This document shows, piece after piece, positions 36,483-45,447 of a DNA stretch of 64,000 bases. The notes under the pieces were generated by a model that saw nothing but the letters and a program-made list of their open reading frames with translations, did no database searches and was not told where the DNA came from. Within the stretch, counting starts at the first letter, position 1, and the number at the start of each line of letters is the position of its first letter. The stretch is from Paludibacteraceae bacterium (GTDB lineage: Bacteria; Bacteroidota; Bacteroidia; Bacteroidales; Paludibacteraceae): positions 147,788 to 211,787 of the forward strand of contig JAFYQJ010000011.1 in NCBI GenBank assembly GCA_017547145.1, read 5' to 3'. Both the position numbers and the translations under genes were made by a program.

Positions 36483-36578
36483 ATGACCATAAAAGAAAAA
36501 ATAGGAATCCCAAAAGGGGAAAGGAATAATACACTTCGTTACAAAGAATTAGGAACTACCGCTATAAAACATCAATAA
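36483..36578 (+). pseudogene. Short ORF, probably a third effector-tail remnant
   Basis: A 31-codon frame, MTIKEKIGIPKGERNN then TLRYKELGTTAIKHQ, ending at 36576-36578. The IPKGERN and RYKELGTTA words look like the end of a larger nuclease-type or effector protein, but the piece is too short to assign. It could equally be a tiny expressed peptide. Confidence 0.3.
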
Positions 36579-36621
36579 CTCTTCAATTTTAGGTGAGGAA
36601 GTGCATAAGAAATAAGTTTTT

Positions 36622-36665
36622 AAATCCTAATTATTGTTTAGCTACAGTAATTGGGATTTTTTTAG
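36622..36665 (+). terminator. Terminator at the end of the remnant array
   Basis: AAATCCTAATTA (36622-36633) pairs with TAATTGGGATTT (36648-36659; one T-G wobble) and is followed by more T. It separates the array from the EF-G2 gene. The rest of the 36579-36770 gap shows nothing further. Confidence 0.75.
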
Positions 36666-36770
36666 ATGTGGAGATATGCTTTATAACATATAGATTTTTT
36701 TAGCTAGCAGAAAAAATAACGTTAAATTGGCAAACATTAAAAATGTCTGTTTAATTAAAAAATAAAGGCT

Positions 36771-38933
36771 ATGAAAATTTATCAATCGAATGAAATTAAG
36801 AACATTTCTTTATTAGGAAGTTCTGGTTCGGGCAAAACAACACTTGCCGAGGCAATGCTTTACGAAAGCGGGGTGATTAAACGTATTGGAACGGTTGCCG
36901 CAAAAAATACGGTTTCCGATTATTTCCCTGTAGAACAAGAATATGGGTACTCTGTTTTCCCGTCTGTAATTCATGCAGAATGGTTGGGTAAGAAGTTGAA
37001 TTTTATTGATTGTCCGGGGTCTGATGATTTTGTTGGTGGTGTAATTACATCGTTGTCTGTTACAGATACAGCCTTAATTCTTTTAAACTCTCAATATGGT
37101 GTAGAGGTAGGTACTCAAAACCATTTTAGACATACCGAACAATTAAAAAAACCGGTAATTTTTGCAGCAAATCAATTGGATCAAGACAAGGTTGATTTTG
37201 AGCAATTGGTAGCGCAGATAAAAGACAACTTTGGGCCAAAGGTTGTTTTGGTGCAATATCCAATAACAGTAGGTTCGGCTTTTAATGCAGTGATAGACGT
37301 GTTGTTGATGAAAATGTATAAATGGAAACCCGAAGGAGGGGCTCCCGAAATTTCAGAAATTCCAGTCGATCAACTTGAAAAGGCAAAAGAGTTGCATAAT
37401 ATTCTTGTTGAAGCAGCAGCGGAAAACGATGAGACGTTAATGGATAAATATTTTGAAAAAGGCTCTCTTACCGAAGACGAAATGCGCGAAGGTATTCGCA
37501 AGGGGTTGATAGATAGAAGTATATTCCCATTGTTCTGCGTTTGTGCAGGTCGTGATATGGGTGTTCGTCGTTTGATGGAGTTTTTGGGAAATGTAGTGCC
37601 TTTTGTTGACGAAATGCCTAAACCAAAAACAATTACAGGAGAAGAAGTTGCTGTTGATTCAAATGGTCCTACTTCGTTATTTGTATTTAAAACTAGTGTA
37701 GAACCACACATTGGTGAGGTTTCTTATTTTAAAGTGATGTCGGGTAGAGTTCACGAAGGTGATGACTTAATAAATGTTAGTCGCTCGTTGTCAAAAGAAC
37801 GAGTTAATCAAATTTATTGTGTAGCAGGTCAAAATCGTATTGCTTTGAGCGAGTTAGTAGCAGGAGATATAGGTGCTACAGTGAAAATGAAAAATGTGCG
37901 TACAGGAAATACGTTAAACGGAAAAGATTGCGATTTAGAATTTCCAACAATTAGTTATCCTGAACCTAAATATCGCAGAGCTATAAAAGCACAAAAAGAG
38001 GCAGAGGATGAAAAGCTTAGTGAAATTTTGACTCGTATGCACGAAGAAGATCCTACGTGGATTGTAGAACAATCAAAAGAGTTGAAGCAACAAATTGTTT
38101 ATGGACAAGGAGAGTTTCATTTGAGAACATTGAAATGGAGAATTGAAAATAACGATAAAGTTATGATTGACTTTATTGAACCAAGAATACCTTATCGTGA
38201 AACAATTACAAAAGCATCTCGTGCCGATTATCGTCACAAAAAACAATCAGGAGGTGCAGGTCAATTTGGCGAAGTGCATATGATAGTTGAACCTTATTTT
38301 GAAGGAATGCCAGAACCTACTACTTATAAATTTAACGGACAAGAGTATAAAATAAGTGTACGCGATAAACAAGAAGTGGCTTTGGATTGGGGTGGAAAAT
38401 TGGTGTTTGTAAATAGTATTGTTGGTGGAGCTATTGATGCTCGATTCTTACCTGCAATATTGAAAGGGGTGATGGATAGAATGGAACAAGGGCCTTTGAC
38501 AGGTTCTTATGCTCGCGATGTACGCGTAATTGTTTATGATGGAAAAATGCATCCGGTAGATTCTAACGAAATCTCATTCCGATTAGCTGGAAGAAATGCG
38601 TTTAGTCAAGCATTTAAGGAAGCAAGCCCAAAACTATTGGAACCTGTGTATGATGTTGAGGTGGTAGTTCCTTCAGATAGACTTGGTGATGTTATGAGCG
38701 ATTTGCAAAGCCGCAGAGCTATTGTTCTTGGTATGAATAGCGAAAAAGGTTTTGAACATTTACATGCAAAAGTACCTTTAAAAGAGATGTCTAATTATTC
38801 AACGAGTTTAAGTTCTATCTCGGGAGGACGAGCTTCTTTCACAATGCATTTTGCATCTTATGAATTATGCCAAGCAGATGTTCAAGAAAAATTGTTGAAA
38901 GAATATGAAGCTTCTCAACAAGATAAGGATTAA
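36771..38933 (+). CDS. fusA2: Elongation factor G paralogue EF-G2
   Basis: 720 residues with EF-G domain order: G domain (1-280), OB-like domain II, then domains III-V (HKKQSGGAGQFGEVHMIVEP is the domain IV entry). P-loop GSSGSGKT is kept, but the G3 motif reads DCPGSDDF instead of DTPGHVDF, so the catalytic His is replaced by Ser 84, and G4 is NQLD instead of NKMD. A Bacteroides thetaiotaomicron EF-G2 was reported to drive translocation without GTP hydrolysis under starvation; the altered G3 here fits that type. It is monocistronic with a terminator at 38954. Confidence 0.9.
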   Translation: MKIYQSNEIKNISLLGSSGSGKTTLAEAMLYESGVIKRIGTVAAKNTVSDYFPVEQEYGYSVFPSVIHAEWLGKKLNFIDCPGSDDFVGGVITSLSVTDTALILLNSQYGVEVGTQNHFRHTEQLKKPVIFAANQLDQDKVDFEQLVAQIKDNFGPKVVLVQYPITVGSAFNAVIDVLLMKMYKWKPEGGAPEISEIPVDQLEKAKELHNILVEAAAENDETLMDKYFEKGSLTEDEMREGIRKGLIDRSIFPLFCVCAGRDMGVRRLMEFLGNVVPFVDEMPKPKTITGEEVAVDSNGPTSLFVFKTSVEPHIGEVSYFKVMSGRVHEGDDLINVSRSLSKERVNQIYCVAGQNRIALSELVAGDIGATVKMKNVRTGNTLNGKDCDLEFPTISYPEPKYRRAIKAQKEAEDEKLSEILTRMHEEDPTWIVEQSKELKQQIVYGQGEFHLRTLKWRIENNDKVMIDFIEPRIPYRETITKASRADYRHKKQSGGAGQFGEVHMIVEPYFEGMPEPTTYKFNGQEYKISVRDKQEVALDWGGKLVFVNSIVGGAIDARFLPAILKGVMDRMEQGPLTGSYARDVRVIVYDGKMHPVDSNEISFRLAGRNAFSQAFKEASPKLLEPVYDVEVVVPSDRLGDVMSDLQSRRAIVLGMNSEKGFEHLHAKVPLKEMSNYSTSLSSISGGRASFTMHFASYELCQADVQEKLLKEYEASQQDKD

Positions 38934-38953
38934 AATTGTTAGTTTATTTAAAG

Positions 38954-38982
38954 AAGCCTATCTTAAACGATGGGCTTTTTTG
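38954..38982 (+). terminator. Terminator after fusA2
   Basis: AAGCCTATC (38954-38962) pairs with GATGGGCTT (38969-38977; one T-G wobble) across TTAAAC, followed by TTTTG. Confidence 0.8.
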
Positions 38983-39012
38983 TTTATATATTGTTTTTAT
39001 AGAAAAAATAAA

Positions 39013-39020
39013 TATATTTG
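39013..39020 (+). promoter_or_regulatory. Promoter -7 box of cdd
   Basis: TATATTTG, 21 bases before the ATG at 39042. It overlaps the TTG at 39018 and so rules that start out. Confidence 0.55.
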
Positions 39021-39041
39021 TGTTTAATAGAGTTGAAAGTT

Positions 39042-39524
39042 ATGAATTCTAAAAAAATTGAAATAGAAGTTCTTGAGTATACTTTTACTGAATTGAATAG
39101 TGTTTCTCAACACCTGATAGAGGTAGCTAAAGAGAATACCAAGAAATCTTACGCTCCTTATTCTAATTATTCTGTTGGAGCCGCTGTTCTGTTGGAAAAT
39201 GGAGAAATAATTTCTGGAAGCAATCAGGAGAATGCAGCGTATCCTTCTGGTTTGTGTGCGGAAAGGACAGCTATTTTCTATGCAAATGCAATGTATCCAG
39301 ATGTTGCACCAAAGATCTTGGCTATAGCAGCTTTTTATAATGGTAATTTTGTTGACGAACCTATTTCACCTTGTGGAAGTTGTCGGCAAGTATTACTTGA
39401 GACAGAAACTCGATATAAAAAGGATATGCAAATTTTACTTTATGGTGAAAATAGAATTTATTTAATATCAAGTGTAAAAAAACTTTTACCTTTAGCGTTT
39501 AACGAACAAAATTTGAAAAAATGA
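39042..39524 (+). CDS. cdd: Cytidine deaminase
   Basis: 160 residues from MNSKKIEIEVLEY. Zinc site: NAAYPSGLCAERTAIF (Cys and catalytic Glu) and PCGSCRQVL (two Cys). Substrate-binding YSNYSVGAAVLLENGEI is typical. Converts (deoxy)cytidine to (deoxy)uridine in pyrimidine salvage. Overlaps the START-like gene by four bases. Confidence 0.95.
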   Translation: MNSKKIEIEVLEYTFTELNSVSQHLIEVAKENTKKSYAPYSNYSVGAAVLLENGEIISGSNQENAAYPSGLCAERTAIFYANAMYPDVAPKILAIAAFYNGNFVDEPISPCGSCRQVLLETETRYKKDMQILLYGENRIYLISSVKKLLPLAFNEQNLKK

Positions 39525-39898
39525 TGCAACAATTTAAAATAGAATACGTATTCAAAAATATATCAACATCTATTTTGTGGAATTTGATTTCTTCGACACA
39601 AGGTTTAGAAAAATGGTATGCAGAATCATGTAGAGAAGAAAATGGTAAGTTTGTTTTTGAATGGGGAAATTCTGAAGAAGTAGCTCAATTGCTAAAGAAA
39701 AAAGAAGGTGAATACATTCGATTTCATCGAGAAGATAGCGAAAAAAATACTTTTTTTGAATTCCAAATAAATACAAATCCGTTAACTAAAGATGTAACTC
39801 TTACAATAATAGATTTTGCTGAGGAAGATGAAATTGAGGATGCTGAAATGTTGTGGAATAAACAAATTGAAGAGTTAAGAAAAAGTTCTGGTATTTAA
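39521..39898 (+). CDS. START-like (AHSA1-related) domain protein
   Basis: 125 residues with the helix-grip pattern of Bacteroidota START-like proteins: FKNISTSILWNLISSTQGLEKWYA, GKFVFEWGNSEEVAQLL, then EYIRFH, FFEFQIN and a C-terminal WNKQIEELRKSS helix. Such domains bind hydrophobic ligands; the specific ligand is unknown. Translationally coupled to cdd. Confidence 0.75.
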   Translation: MMQQFKIEYVFKNISTSILWNLISSTQGLEKWYAESCREENGKFVFEWGNSEEVAQLLKKKEGEYIRFHREDSEKNTFFEFQINTNPLTKDVTLTIIDFAEEDEIEDAEMLWNKQIEELRKSSGI

Positions 39899-39982
39899 AC
39901 TTTTTTAGTCATACAATTGTTATTAATAATAAAGAAAAATTTTATGTCAACTTTATTATTAACAACTTTAATTTCTTTTGTT

Positions 39983-40564
39983 ATGACTTACGAAATGCCA
40001 AAACTTCCTTATGCATCTAATGCATTGGAACCTGTTATTAGTCAGGAAACAATCTCTTTTCATTATGGAAAACATCTACAAACTTATGTAAACAATTTAA
40101 ATAAATTGGTTTTGAATACAGAGTTTGAGGGTAAGACTTTGGAGCAAATAGTAGCAACTGCACCAGATGGTGTTCTTTTTAATAATGCAGGTCAAGTGCT
40201 GAATCACACATTATACTTTTTGCAATTTTCACAAAAACCAATAAAAAATCGTCCTACTGGAAAATTGTCAGACGCTATTGAACGTTGTTTTGGAGGGCTT
40301 GAAAATTTGAAAAAAGAGATGTGTAAAGCTGCAAATTCGTTGTTCGGTTCTGGTTGGGTGTGGTTAGCAGTAGATTCTGTTGGGAAACTTCATATTACCA
40401 AAGAAGCAAATGGAGACAATCCTTTACGTAATAAAATGAAGCCACTTTTAGGTATTGATGTTTGGGAGCATGCTTATTATCTTGACTATCAAAATAAACG
40501 AGCAGAACATGTAGAAAAGATTTGGGAAATAATAGATTGGAGTATTGTAGAAAGTAGAATGTAA
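39983..40564 (+). CDS. sodB: Superoxide dismutase (Fe/Mn)
   Basis: 193 residues from MTYEMPKLPYASNALEPVIS, where Bacteroidales homologues begin. Metal ligands are visible: His in ISFHYGKHL, His in VLNHTLYF, and Asp/His in DVWEHAYYLDY. Two ATGs farther upstream (39917 and 39944) would add a hydrophobic stretch MSTLLLTTLISFV that could act as a signal; I prefer the conventional start but cannot exclude the longer one. Ends on a hairpin. Confidence 0.93.
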   Translation: MTYEMPKLPYASNALEPVISQETISFHYGKHLQTYVNNLNKLVLNTEFEGKTLEQIVATAPDGVLFNNAGQVLNHTLYFLQFSQKPIKNRPTGKLSDAIERCFGGLENLKKEMCKAANSLFGSGWVWLAVDSVGKLHITKEANGDNPLRNKMKPLLGIDVWEHAYYLDYQNKRAEHVEKIWEIIDWSIVESRM

Positions 40565-40589
40565 AGTATTGTTATAAAATACTTGGATA

Positions 40590-40616
40590 GGAGTGTAGTT
40601 TTACGCTCCTTTTTTG
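40590..40616 (+). terminator. Terminator after sodB
   Basis: GGAGTGTA (40590-40597) pairs with TACGCTCC (40602-40609; one T-G wobble), followed by T6. Confidence 0.75.
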
Positions 40617-40632
40617 TTGTTTATTCTTTCAT

Positions 40633-40640
40633 TATATTTG
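40633..40640 (+). promoter_or_regulatory. Promoter -7 box of gldG
   Basis: TATATTTG, 25 bases before the ATG at 40666, matches TAnnTTTG. Confidence 0.55.
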
Positions 40641-40665
40641 CATAGGAAAAATATCTATAGAACAG

Positions 40666-42327
40666 ATGAAAAAATACAAATCTCTCGTTATTGTTTTTGC
40701 TTCTTTGCTATTTTCTTTGTTAGTTAATATCTTGTTACAACGTCATTTTTTTCGTATTGATTTAACAACAGAAAAACGTTATAGTATTTCGGATAATACA
40801 AAAAAATTGATGTCGGATTTACAACAACCCGTAACATTAAACATTTATCTTGATGGAGATTTGAATTCAGGGTTTCTTCGTTTAAAAAATTCTTTGCGAG
40901 AATTACTTGACGAATTTAGTATTTATGCTTCTAAAGATTTTAATTATAATTTTATAAATCCATCTTCTGCAAAAACGGAGGAAGAAAGATATGAAACGTA
41001 TCTTCGACTTGCGTCAAGAGGTATGAATCCTACAACAATCTATGAACGTGATTCGGAAGGGAAGTCTATTCAAAAAATAGTATTTCCTTGGGTTGAAATT
41101 ATTACACAAAACGATACGTTCCCTGTAAATCTTTTGAAAAATGTTCCGGGAAATTCAGGAGTTAAAAATTTAAATATTTCTATAGAGAATTTAGAATATG
41201 AATTAACGGACGCATTACGTATTTTGAATACAAAAAGTATTAAAAAGGTTGCATTCATCGAAGGTCATGGAGAATTGTTTGAAAACTTTGTTTATGATGC
41301 TTCACTTGCTTTCAGTCGTTATTTTCAAGTAGACAGAGGAGTTTTGGGTGATGATGTTTGTGTTTTAGATGATTATGAAGCTATTATAATTGCAAACCCA
41401 TTGACAGAGTTCTCCGAAAGTGATAAATTCATTATAGATCAGTACATAATGAATGGAGGAAAGGTTCTTTGGTTTATTGATGGCGTTTCGTTTTCTTTTG
41501 ATGAATTGTCAGAAACAGGGATTTCTCCGATTATAGACAAAAATTTGAATCTTTCGGATATGTTGTTTTGTTATGGTATTCGAATAAATCCTATTTTGCT
41601 GCAAGATGTCCAATGCCTTCAAATGCCTATTAATGTTTCAGGTGGACCAAATCCTCAATACGAATCGATGCCTTGGTTTTATTCTCCATTGCTGTTGCCA
41701 AACCCAATGCACGCAATTTCTCGAAATATAACGCAAGTAAAAGCGGATTTTTGCTCGTCAATAGATTTTATTTCGGGTAATGATGCCGTTTCAAAAACAA
41801 TATTGTTAACAACTTCGACATCAACTCATCAACAAACGATTCCTTCGATGATAGATCTTCGTGAAATGCCTAGTGAAGATGATAATGGGTATTTTAATAA
41901 AAGTTTTATTCCTGTTGCGGTAGTTTTAGAAGGGGAGTTTAATTCTGCTTTTACAAATAGATTAGTGCCAGAAGGAATAACTCGAATGTCCGAAAGAAGA
42001 AACAAAAGCATAGATACAAAGATGCTTGTTGTGGCTGATGGAGATGTCATAAAAAATGATGCAGAAGGTTTAATGGGATTTGATAGATATTCTGGTGTAC
42101 AATTTGGAAATAAAGATTTTGTGTTGAATGCATTACTTTATTTAACAGACGAAGCAAATTGGTTTCAGTTAAAAGATCGGACGTTTAAAATTAGAATGTT
42201 AAATAAAACCAAACTATATTCTAATTCTTCTTTTTTGAAATGGGCAAATATTGTTTTTCCTATATTACTTCTCTTTTTATGTGGAGGATTATATTTATTA
42301 ATAAGATATTTAAGGTATAAGAAATAG
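40666..42327 (+). CDS. gldG: Gliding-motility-associated ABC transporter auxiliary protein GldG
   Basis: 553 residues: N-terminal membrane helix (VIVFASLLFSLLVNILL) followed by RIDLTTEKRYSISDNTKKLM, the GldG/ABC-2-associated entry; a large extracytoplasmic GIFT-like domain with VAFIEGHGELF and WFIDGVSFS; and a C-terminal helix (FPILLLFLCGGLYLLIRYL). Partner of the GldF permease, which normally sits directly upstream. Here the preceding gene is sodB, so gldF is elsewhere or absent. Likely first gene of a run that continues into the adhesin-like lipoprotein gene. Confidence 0.9.
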   Translation: MKKYKSLVIVFASLLFSLLVNILLQRHFFRIDLTTEKRYSISDNTKKLMSDLQQPVTLNIYLDGDLNSGFLRLKNSLRELLDEFSIYASKDFNYNFINPSSAKTEEERYETYLRLASRGMNPTTIYERDSEGKSIQKIVFPWVEIITQNDTFPVNLLKNVPGNSGVKNLNISIENLEYELTDALRILNTKSIKKVAFIEGHGELFENFVYDASLAFSRYFQVDRGVLGDDVCVLDDYEAIIIANPLTEFSESDKFIIDQYIMNGGKVLWFIDGVSFSFDELSETGISPIIDKNLNLSDMLFCYGIRINPILLQDVQCLQMPINVSGGPNPQYESMPWFYSPLLLPNPMHAISRNITQVKADFCSSIDFISGNDAVSKTILLTTSTSTHQQTIPSMIDLREMPSEDDNGYFNKSFIPVAVVLEGEFNSAFTNRLVPEGITRMSERRNKSIDTKMLVVADGDVIKNDAEGLMGFDRYSGVQFGNKDFVLNALLYLTDEANWFQLKDRTFKIRMLNKTKLYSNSSFLKWANIVFPILLLFLCGGLYLLIRYLRYKK

Positions 42328-42358
42328 TTTTGGGTATAGATTTTGTATATAAATAGAT

Positions 42359-43234
42359 ATGCAAAAAGTAGTTTTTAATATTGTTATAATAGTTTTTGCT
42401 TTTTTTGTTTCGTGTGTACAGACCGATTCTCAAAAAGATAGCTCTATTATTCAAGACTTTGATTCATTGCAACGAGAAAAAGAGAGGTTAGAATGTGAGA
42501 TTAATAATTATTTTAATGAAATAGAAACAATAGAAGAAAACTTAAGTCAGATTGAGGAATTGGAATGGTTTTTATCAATTCAATCGACAGGGGAAAATCT
42601 AAATAACAATGTAACGGAAACGATAAATAAGAAAATAGATTACATTTCTTTATTATTAAAAAATAATGCAGTTAAAATAGATTCTCTTAAAAATCAGTAT
42701 AAAAATAGCTTGTTAAATATTTCTGGATTAGAAAAAACAATTTCTCGCTTAACGAGAAAAATAAGTGAACAAAGTGTTTATATTGAGCAATTAAAAAATG
42801 AATTGACTAAACGTGATGAGTTGATATTACAGCGTGATATAGCAATAAAAGGTATGGCCAATAGTATTGAAATTTTAGAAGATGAAAATGCTCAAAAAGA
42901 TGAAATTATAGAGGAACAAAGCCAAACAATACATACAGCATATTATGTGTTTGGAACTTATAAAGAACTGAAACAACAAAAAATACTAACAAATAAAGGA
43001 TTGTTTTCTAAACCAAAAGTTTTACAGAAAGATTTTAATAGAGATTTTTTTCTAAAAATAGATACTCGTGAGGTTGTATCAATACCGCTTTACTCGAAAA
43101 AAATAAAAATTCATACTCCACATCCCCCCAAAAGTTATACTCTAGAAGAAACAGAAGACTCATATGTTTTAACAATATTAAATTCTATAGTTTTTTGGGA
43201 GGTTTCTAAATACTTGGTTATAGAGGTTGACTGA
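42359..43234 (+). CDS. Coiled-coil lipoprotein, Cbp1 family adhesin-like
   Basis: 291 residues with a lipobox (FAFFVSCVQTD, Cys near 19), a long coiled coil (about residues 35-200) and a conserved C-terminal globular part: YYVFGTYKELKQQKILTNKG, then LQKDFNRDFFLKIDTREV, IPLYSKKIKIHTPHP and VFWEVSKYLVIEV. This order matches my recollection of the Bacteroidota Cbp1 family named after a collagen-binding glycoprotein; adhesion is not shown for this protein. The ATG of the next gene overlaps its stop codon. Confidence 0.7.
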   Translation: MQKVVFNIVIIVFAFFVSCVQTDSQKDSSIIQDFDSLQREKERLECEINNYFNEIETIEENLSQIEELEWFLSIQSTGENLNNNVTETINKKIDYISLLLKNNAVKIDSLKNQYKNSLLNISGLEKTISRLTRKISEQSVYIEQLKNELTKRDELILQRDIAIKGMANSIEILEDENAQKDEIIEEQSQTIHTAYYVFGTYKELKQQKILTNKGLFSKPKVLQKDFNRDFFLKIDTREVVSIPLYSKKIKIHTPHPPKSYTLEETEDSYVLTILNSIVFWEVSKYLVIEVD

Positions 43235-44457
43235 TGAAAAAGACAATAACTTTTAATCCTTTTGATAAACCTCTTTACATGATGGCAAAACCTGCGGGTG
43301 CTTCTTGTAATTTGTGTTGTGATTATTGTTATTATCTTGAGAAAAAACATCTATATGAAAAATCTCGTGTTCATCGAATGAGTGATGAATTACTCGAGCG
43401 TTTTATACGAGAATATATAGAAGCTCAACCTGTTTCAGAAGTCTTGTTTACTTGGCACGGTGGGGAAACATTGTTGCGTGATATTTCTTTTTATAAAAAG
43501 GTAATAACACTACAAAAAAGGTATGGTCGCGGACGAATTATAAGTAATTGCTTACAAACAAATGGTGTTTTGTTAAATGAAGAATGGTGTAGATTCTTTA
43601 GAGAGAATAATTTCTTAATCGGAATGTCTATTGATGGGCCAGAACATTGCCATGATAAGTATCGAAAGAAGTTTGACGGGAGTGGAAGTTTTAAGCAAGT
43701 TATGCGTGGCGTTGAGTTGTTGCACCGCCATAATGTTGATTTTAACACCTTGTCTGTTATAAATAATTATAATGTTGATTATGCGATTGAAACATATCGT
43801 TTTTTGAAAAGTATTGGTAGTAAATACTTACAATTTTCGCCTATTGTAGAAAGAATAATATTAAAGGATTCTTTGAAATTGCAGCTTCCTGATAGTGAAA
43901 ATGGAGATATTTCTCCTTGGTCGGTAGACCCTATAAAATTTGGTGATTTCTACATAGAAATATTCGATGAGTGGGTAAAAAATGATGTTGGAAATATTTT
44001 TGTTCAGTTGTTTGATGCCACTTTAGCTTGTTGGGTTGGTGTGCAGCCCGGAGTATGTATTTTTTCGGAAACATGTGGGCACGCTGGTATAATAGAATTT
44101 AATGGAGATGTATATTCGTGCGACCATTTTGTTTTCCCCAAGCATAAATTAGGGAATATTTATACAACACCATTATTGAGTATGATGTTGTCTGAAGAGC
44201 AGACAAATTTTGGGAAGAATAAACAAAATGCTTTACCATTGCAATGCAAACAATGTGAATATCTTAAATTATGCAATGGAGAATGTCCTAAAAATAGAAT
44301 AGCAACAACTGATACTGGAGAAAAAGGATTAAATTATCTTTGCAAAGGATATAAGAAGTATTTTAAATATGTTTCTCCTTATATGGAATTTATGGCCAAT
44401 GAGTTGGTGTACCAACGTCCGCCAGCAAATGTGATGCAATGGGTAAAAAATAGGTAG
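43234..44457 (+). CDS. Anaerobic sulfatase-maturase-like radical SAM/SPASM enzyme
   Basis: 407 residues. The radical SAM cluster CNLCCDYCYYLEKKHLY (CxxxCxxC) opens the protein, followed by TWHGGETLLR and SIDGPEHCHDKYR, and the C-terminal SPASM/auxiliary clusters in CGHAGIIEFNGDVYSCDHFV and CKQCEYLKLCNGECPKNR. anSMEs oxidise a Cys or Ser of sulfatases to formylglycine. No sulfatase is encoded in the window. Four-base ATGA-type junction with the lipoprotein gene and direct abutment to the peptidase gene. Confidence 0.92.
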   Translation: MKKTITFNPFDKPLYMMAKPAGASCNLCCDYCYYLEKKHLYEKSRVHRMSDELLERFIREYIEAQPVSEVLFTWHGGETLLRDISFYKKVITLQKRYGRGRIISNCLQTNGVLLNEEWCRFFRENNFLIGMSIDGPEHCHDKYRKKFDGSGSFKQVMRGVELLHRHNVDFNTLSVINNYNVDYAIETYRFLKSIGSKYLQFSPIVERIILKDSLKLQLPDSENGDISPWSVDPIKFGDFYIEIFDEWVKNDVGNIFVQLFDATLACWVGVQPGVCIFSETCGHAGIIEFNGDVYSCDHFVFPKHKLGNIYTTPLLSMMLSEEQTNFGKNKQNALPLQCKQCEYLKLCNGECPKNRIATTDTGEKGLNYLCKGYKKYFKYVSPYMEFMANELVYQRPPANVMQWVKNR

Positions 44458-45447
44458 ATGAAATCAAAAGTAATAATATTAACTTCTTTTTTGTTGTTGG
44501 CGTGTGGAAATGTCCAATCAAAAAAAGATAGTATAGTTTTGCAAAATACTGAAATAAGAAAGGTTCCTCAATTTGAGGCGGATTCTGCATATTTTCATAT
44601 TGAAAAGCAGCTCTCTTTTGGTCCGCGAGTTCCACAAACAAAAGCACATAACAACTGTTCAGAATATTTGTTGTCAAAACTATCTTCTTTTTGTGATGCT
44701 GCCCAAATCCAGCAAGGTATGGTAGAGTTATACAATGGCGAAGTGATTCCGTGTAAAAATATTATAGGCATATTTTCTCCAGAAAAGAAATCGAGAATAT
44801 TACTTTGTGCTCATTGGGATTCTCGACCATTTTCCGATCAAGAGTCTGATGTAAAAAAACAAAAGTTAGCTGTTTCTGGTGCCGATGATGGAGCAAGTGG
44901 TGTTGCTGTTTTGTTGGAAATGGCACGATTGTTTAGTATACAAAAGCCAAACGTTGGTGTAGATATCGTGTTGTTTGATGTGGAGGATTATGGCAAACCT
45001 GATTTTTATACGGGTAAAGTCTATACAGATCATTCTTGGTGTTTGGGTTCGCAATATTGGTCGAAAAATCCGCATAAAATTAATTATACAGCACGTTATG
45101 GTATTCTTTTAGATATGGTTGGAGCTAATGGTGCAACTTTCCGAAAAGAACAATTTTCTAACTATTATGCAGTGAATATTGTAAATAAAGTTTGGAATGA
45201 GGCAAAAGAGCTTGGATTTTCTTCTTGTTTTCTAGATGAAATAGGCGGTGCTGTTACCGACGATCATTTGTATGTAAATCAGTTGGCTAAAATACCTTGT
45301 ATCGACATAATAAGGCAAGAAATACAATCGGAAACAGGTTTTGCAGCATATTGGCATACACAAGAAGACGATATGCGAAATATATCGAAGGAAACTTTAT
45401 ACAAAGTTGGTCAAACATTGTTGTCTGTTATTTATTCCGAAAAATAA
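44458..45447 (+). CDS. M28 peptidase, glutaminyl-peptide cyclotransferase-like lipoprotein
   Basis: 329 residues with lipobox FLLLACGNVQ (Cys near 17). The zinc site of the M28/glutaminyl cyclase fold is evident: LLCAHWDSRP, GADDGASGVAVLLEMARLF, DVEDYG, WCLGSQYW, and AYWHTQEDDM near the end. It would form N-terminal pyroglutamate on exported proteins, as in other Bacteroidota where signal cleavage often exposes Gln. Starts on the base after the anSME-like stop. Confidence 0.9.
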   Translation: MKSKVIILTSFLLLACGNVQSKKDSIVLQNTEIRKVPQFEADSAYFHIEKQLSFGPRVPQTKAHNNCSEYLLSKLSSFCDAAQIQQGMVELYNGEVIPCKNIIGIFSPEKKSRILLCAHWDSRPFSDQESDVKKQKLAVSGADDGASGVAVLLEMARLFSIQKPNVGVDIVLFDVEDYGKPDFYTGKVYTDHSWCLGSQYWSKNPHKINYTARYGILLDMVGANGATFRKEQFSNYYAVNIVNKVWNEAKELGFSSCFLDEIGGAVTDDHLYVNQLAKIPCIDIIRQEIQSETGFAAYWHTQEDDMRNISKETLYKVGQTLLSVIYSEK

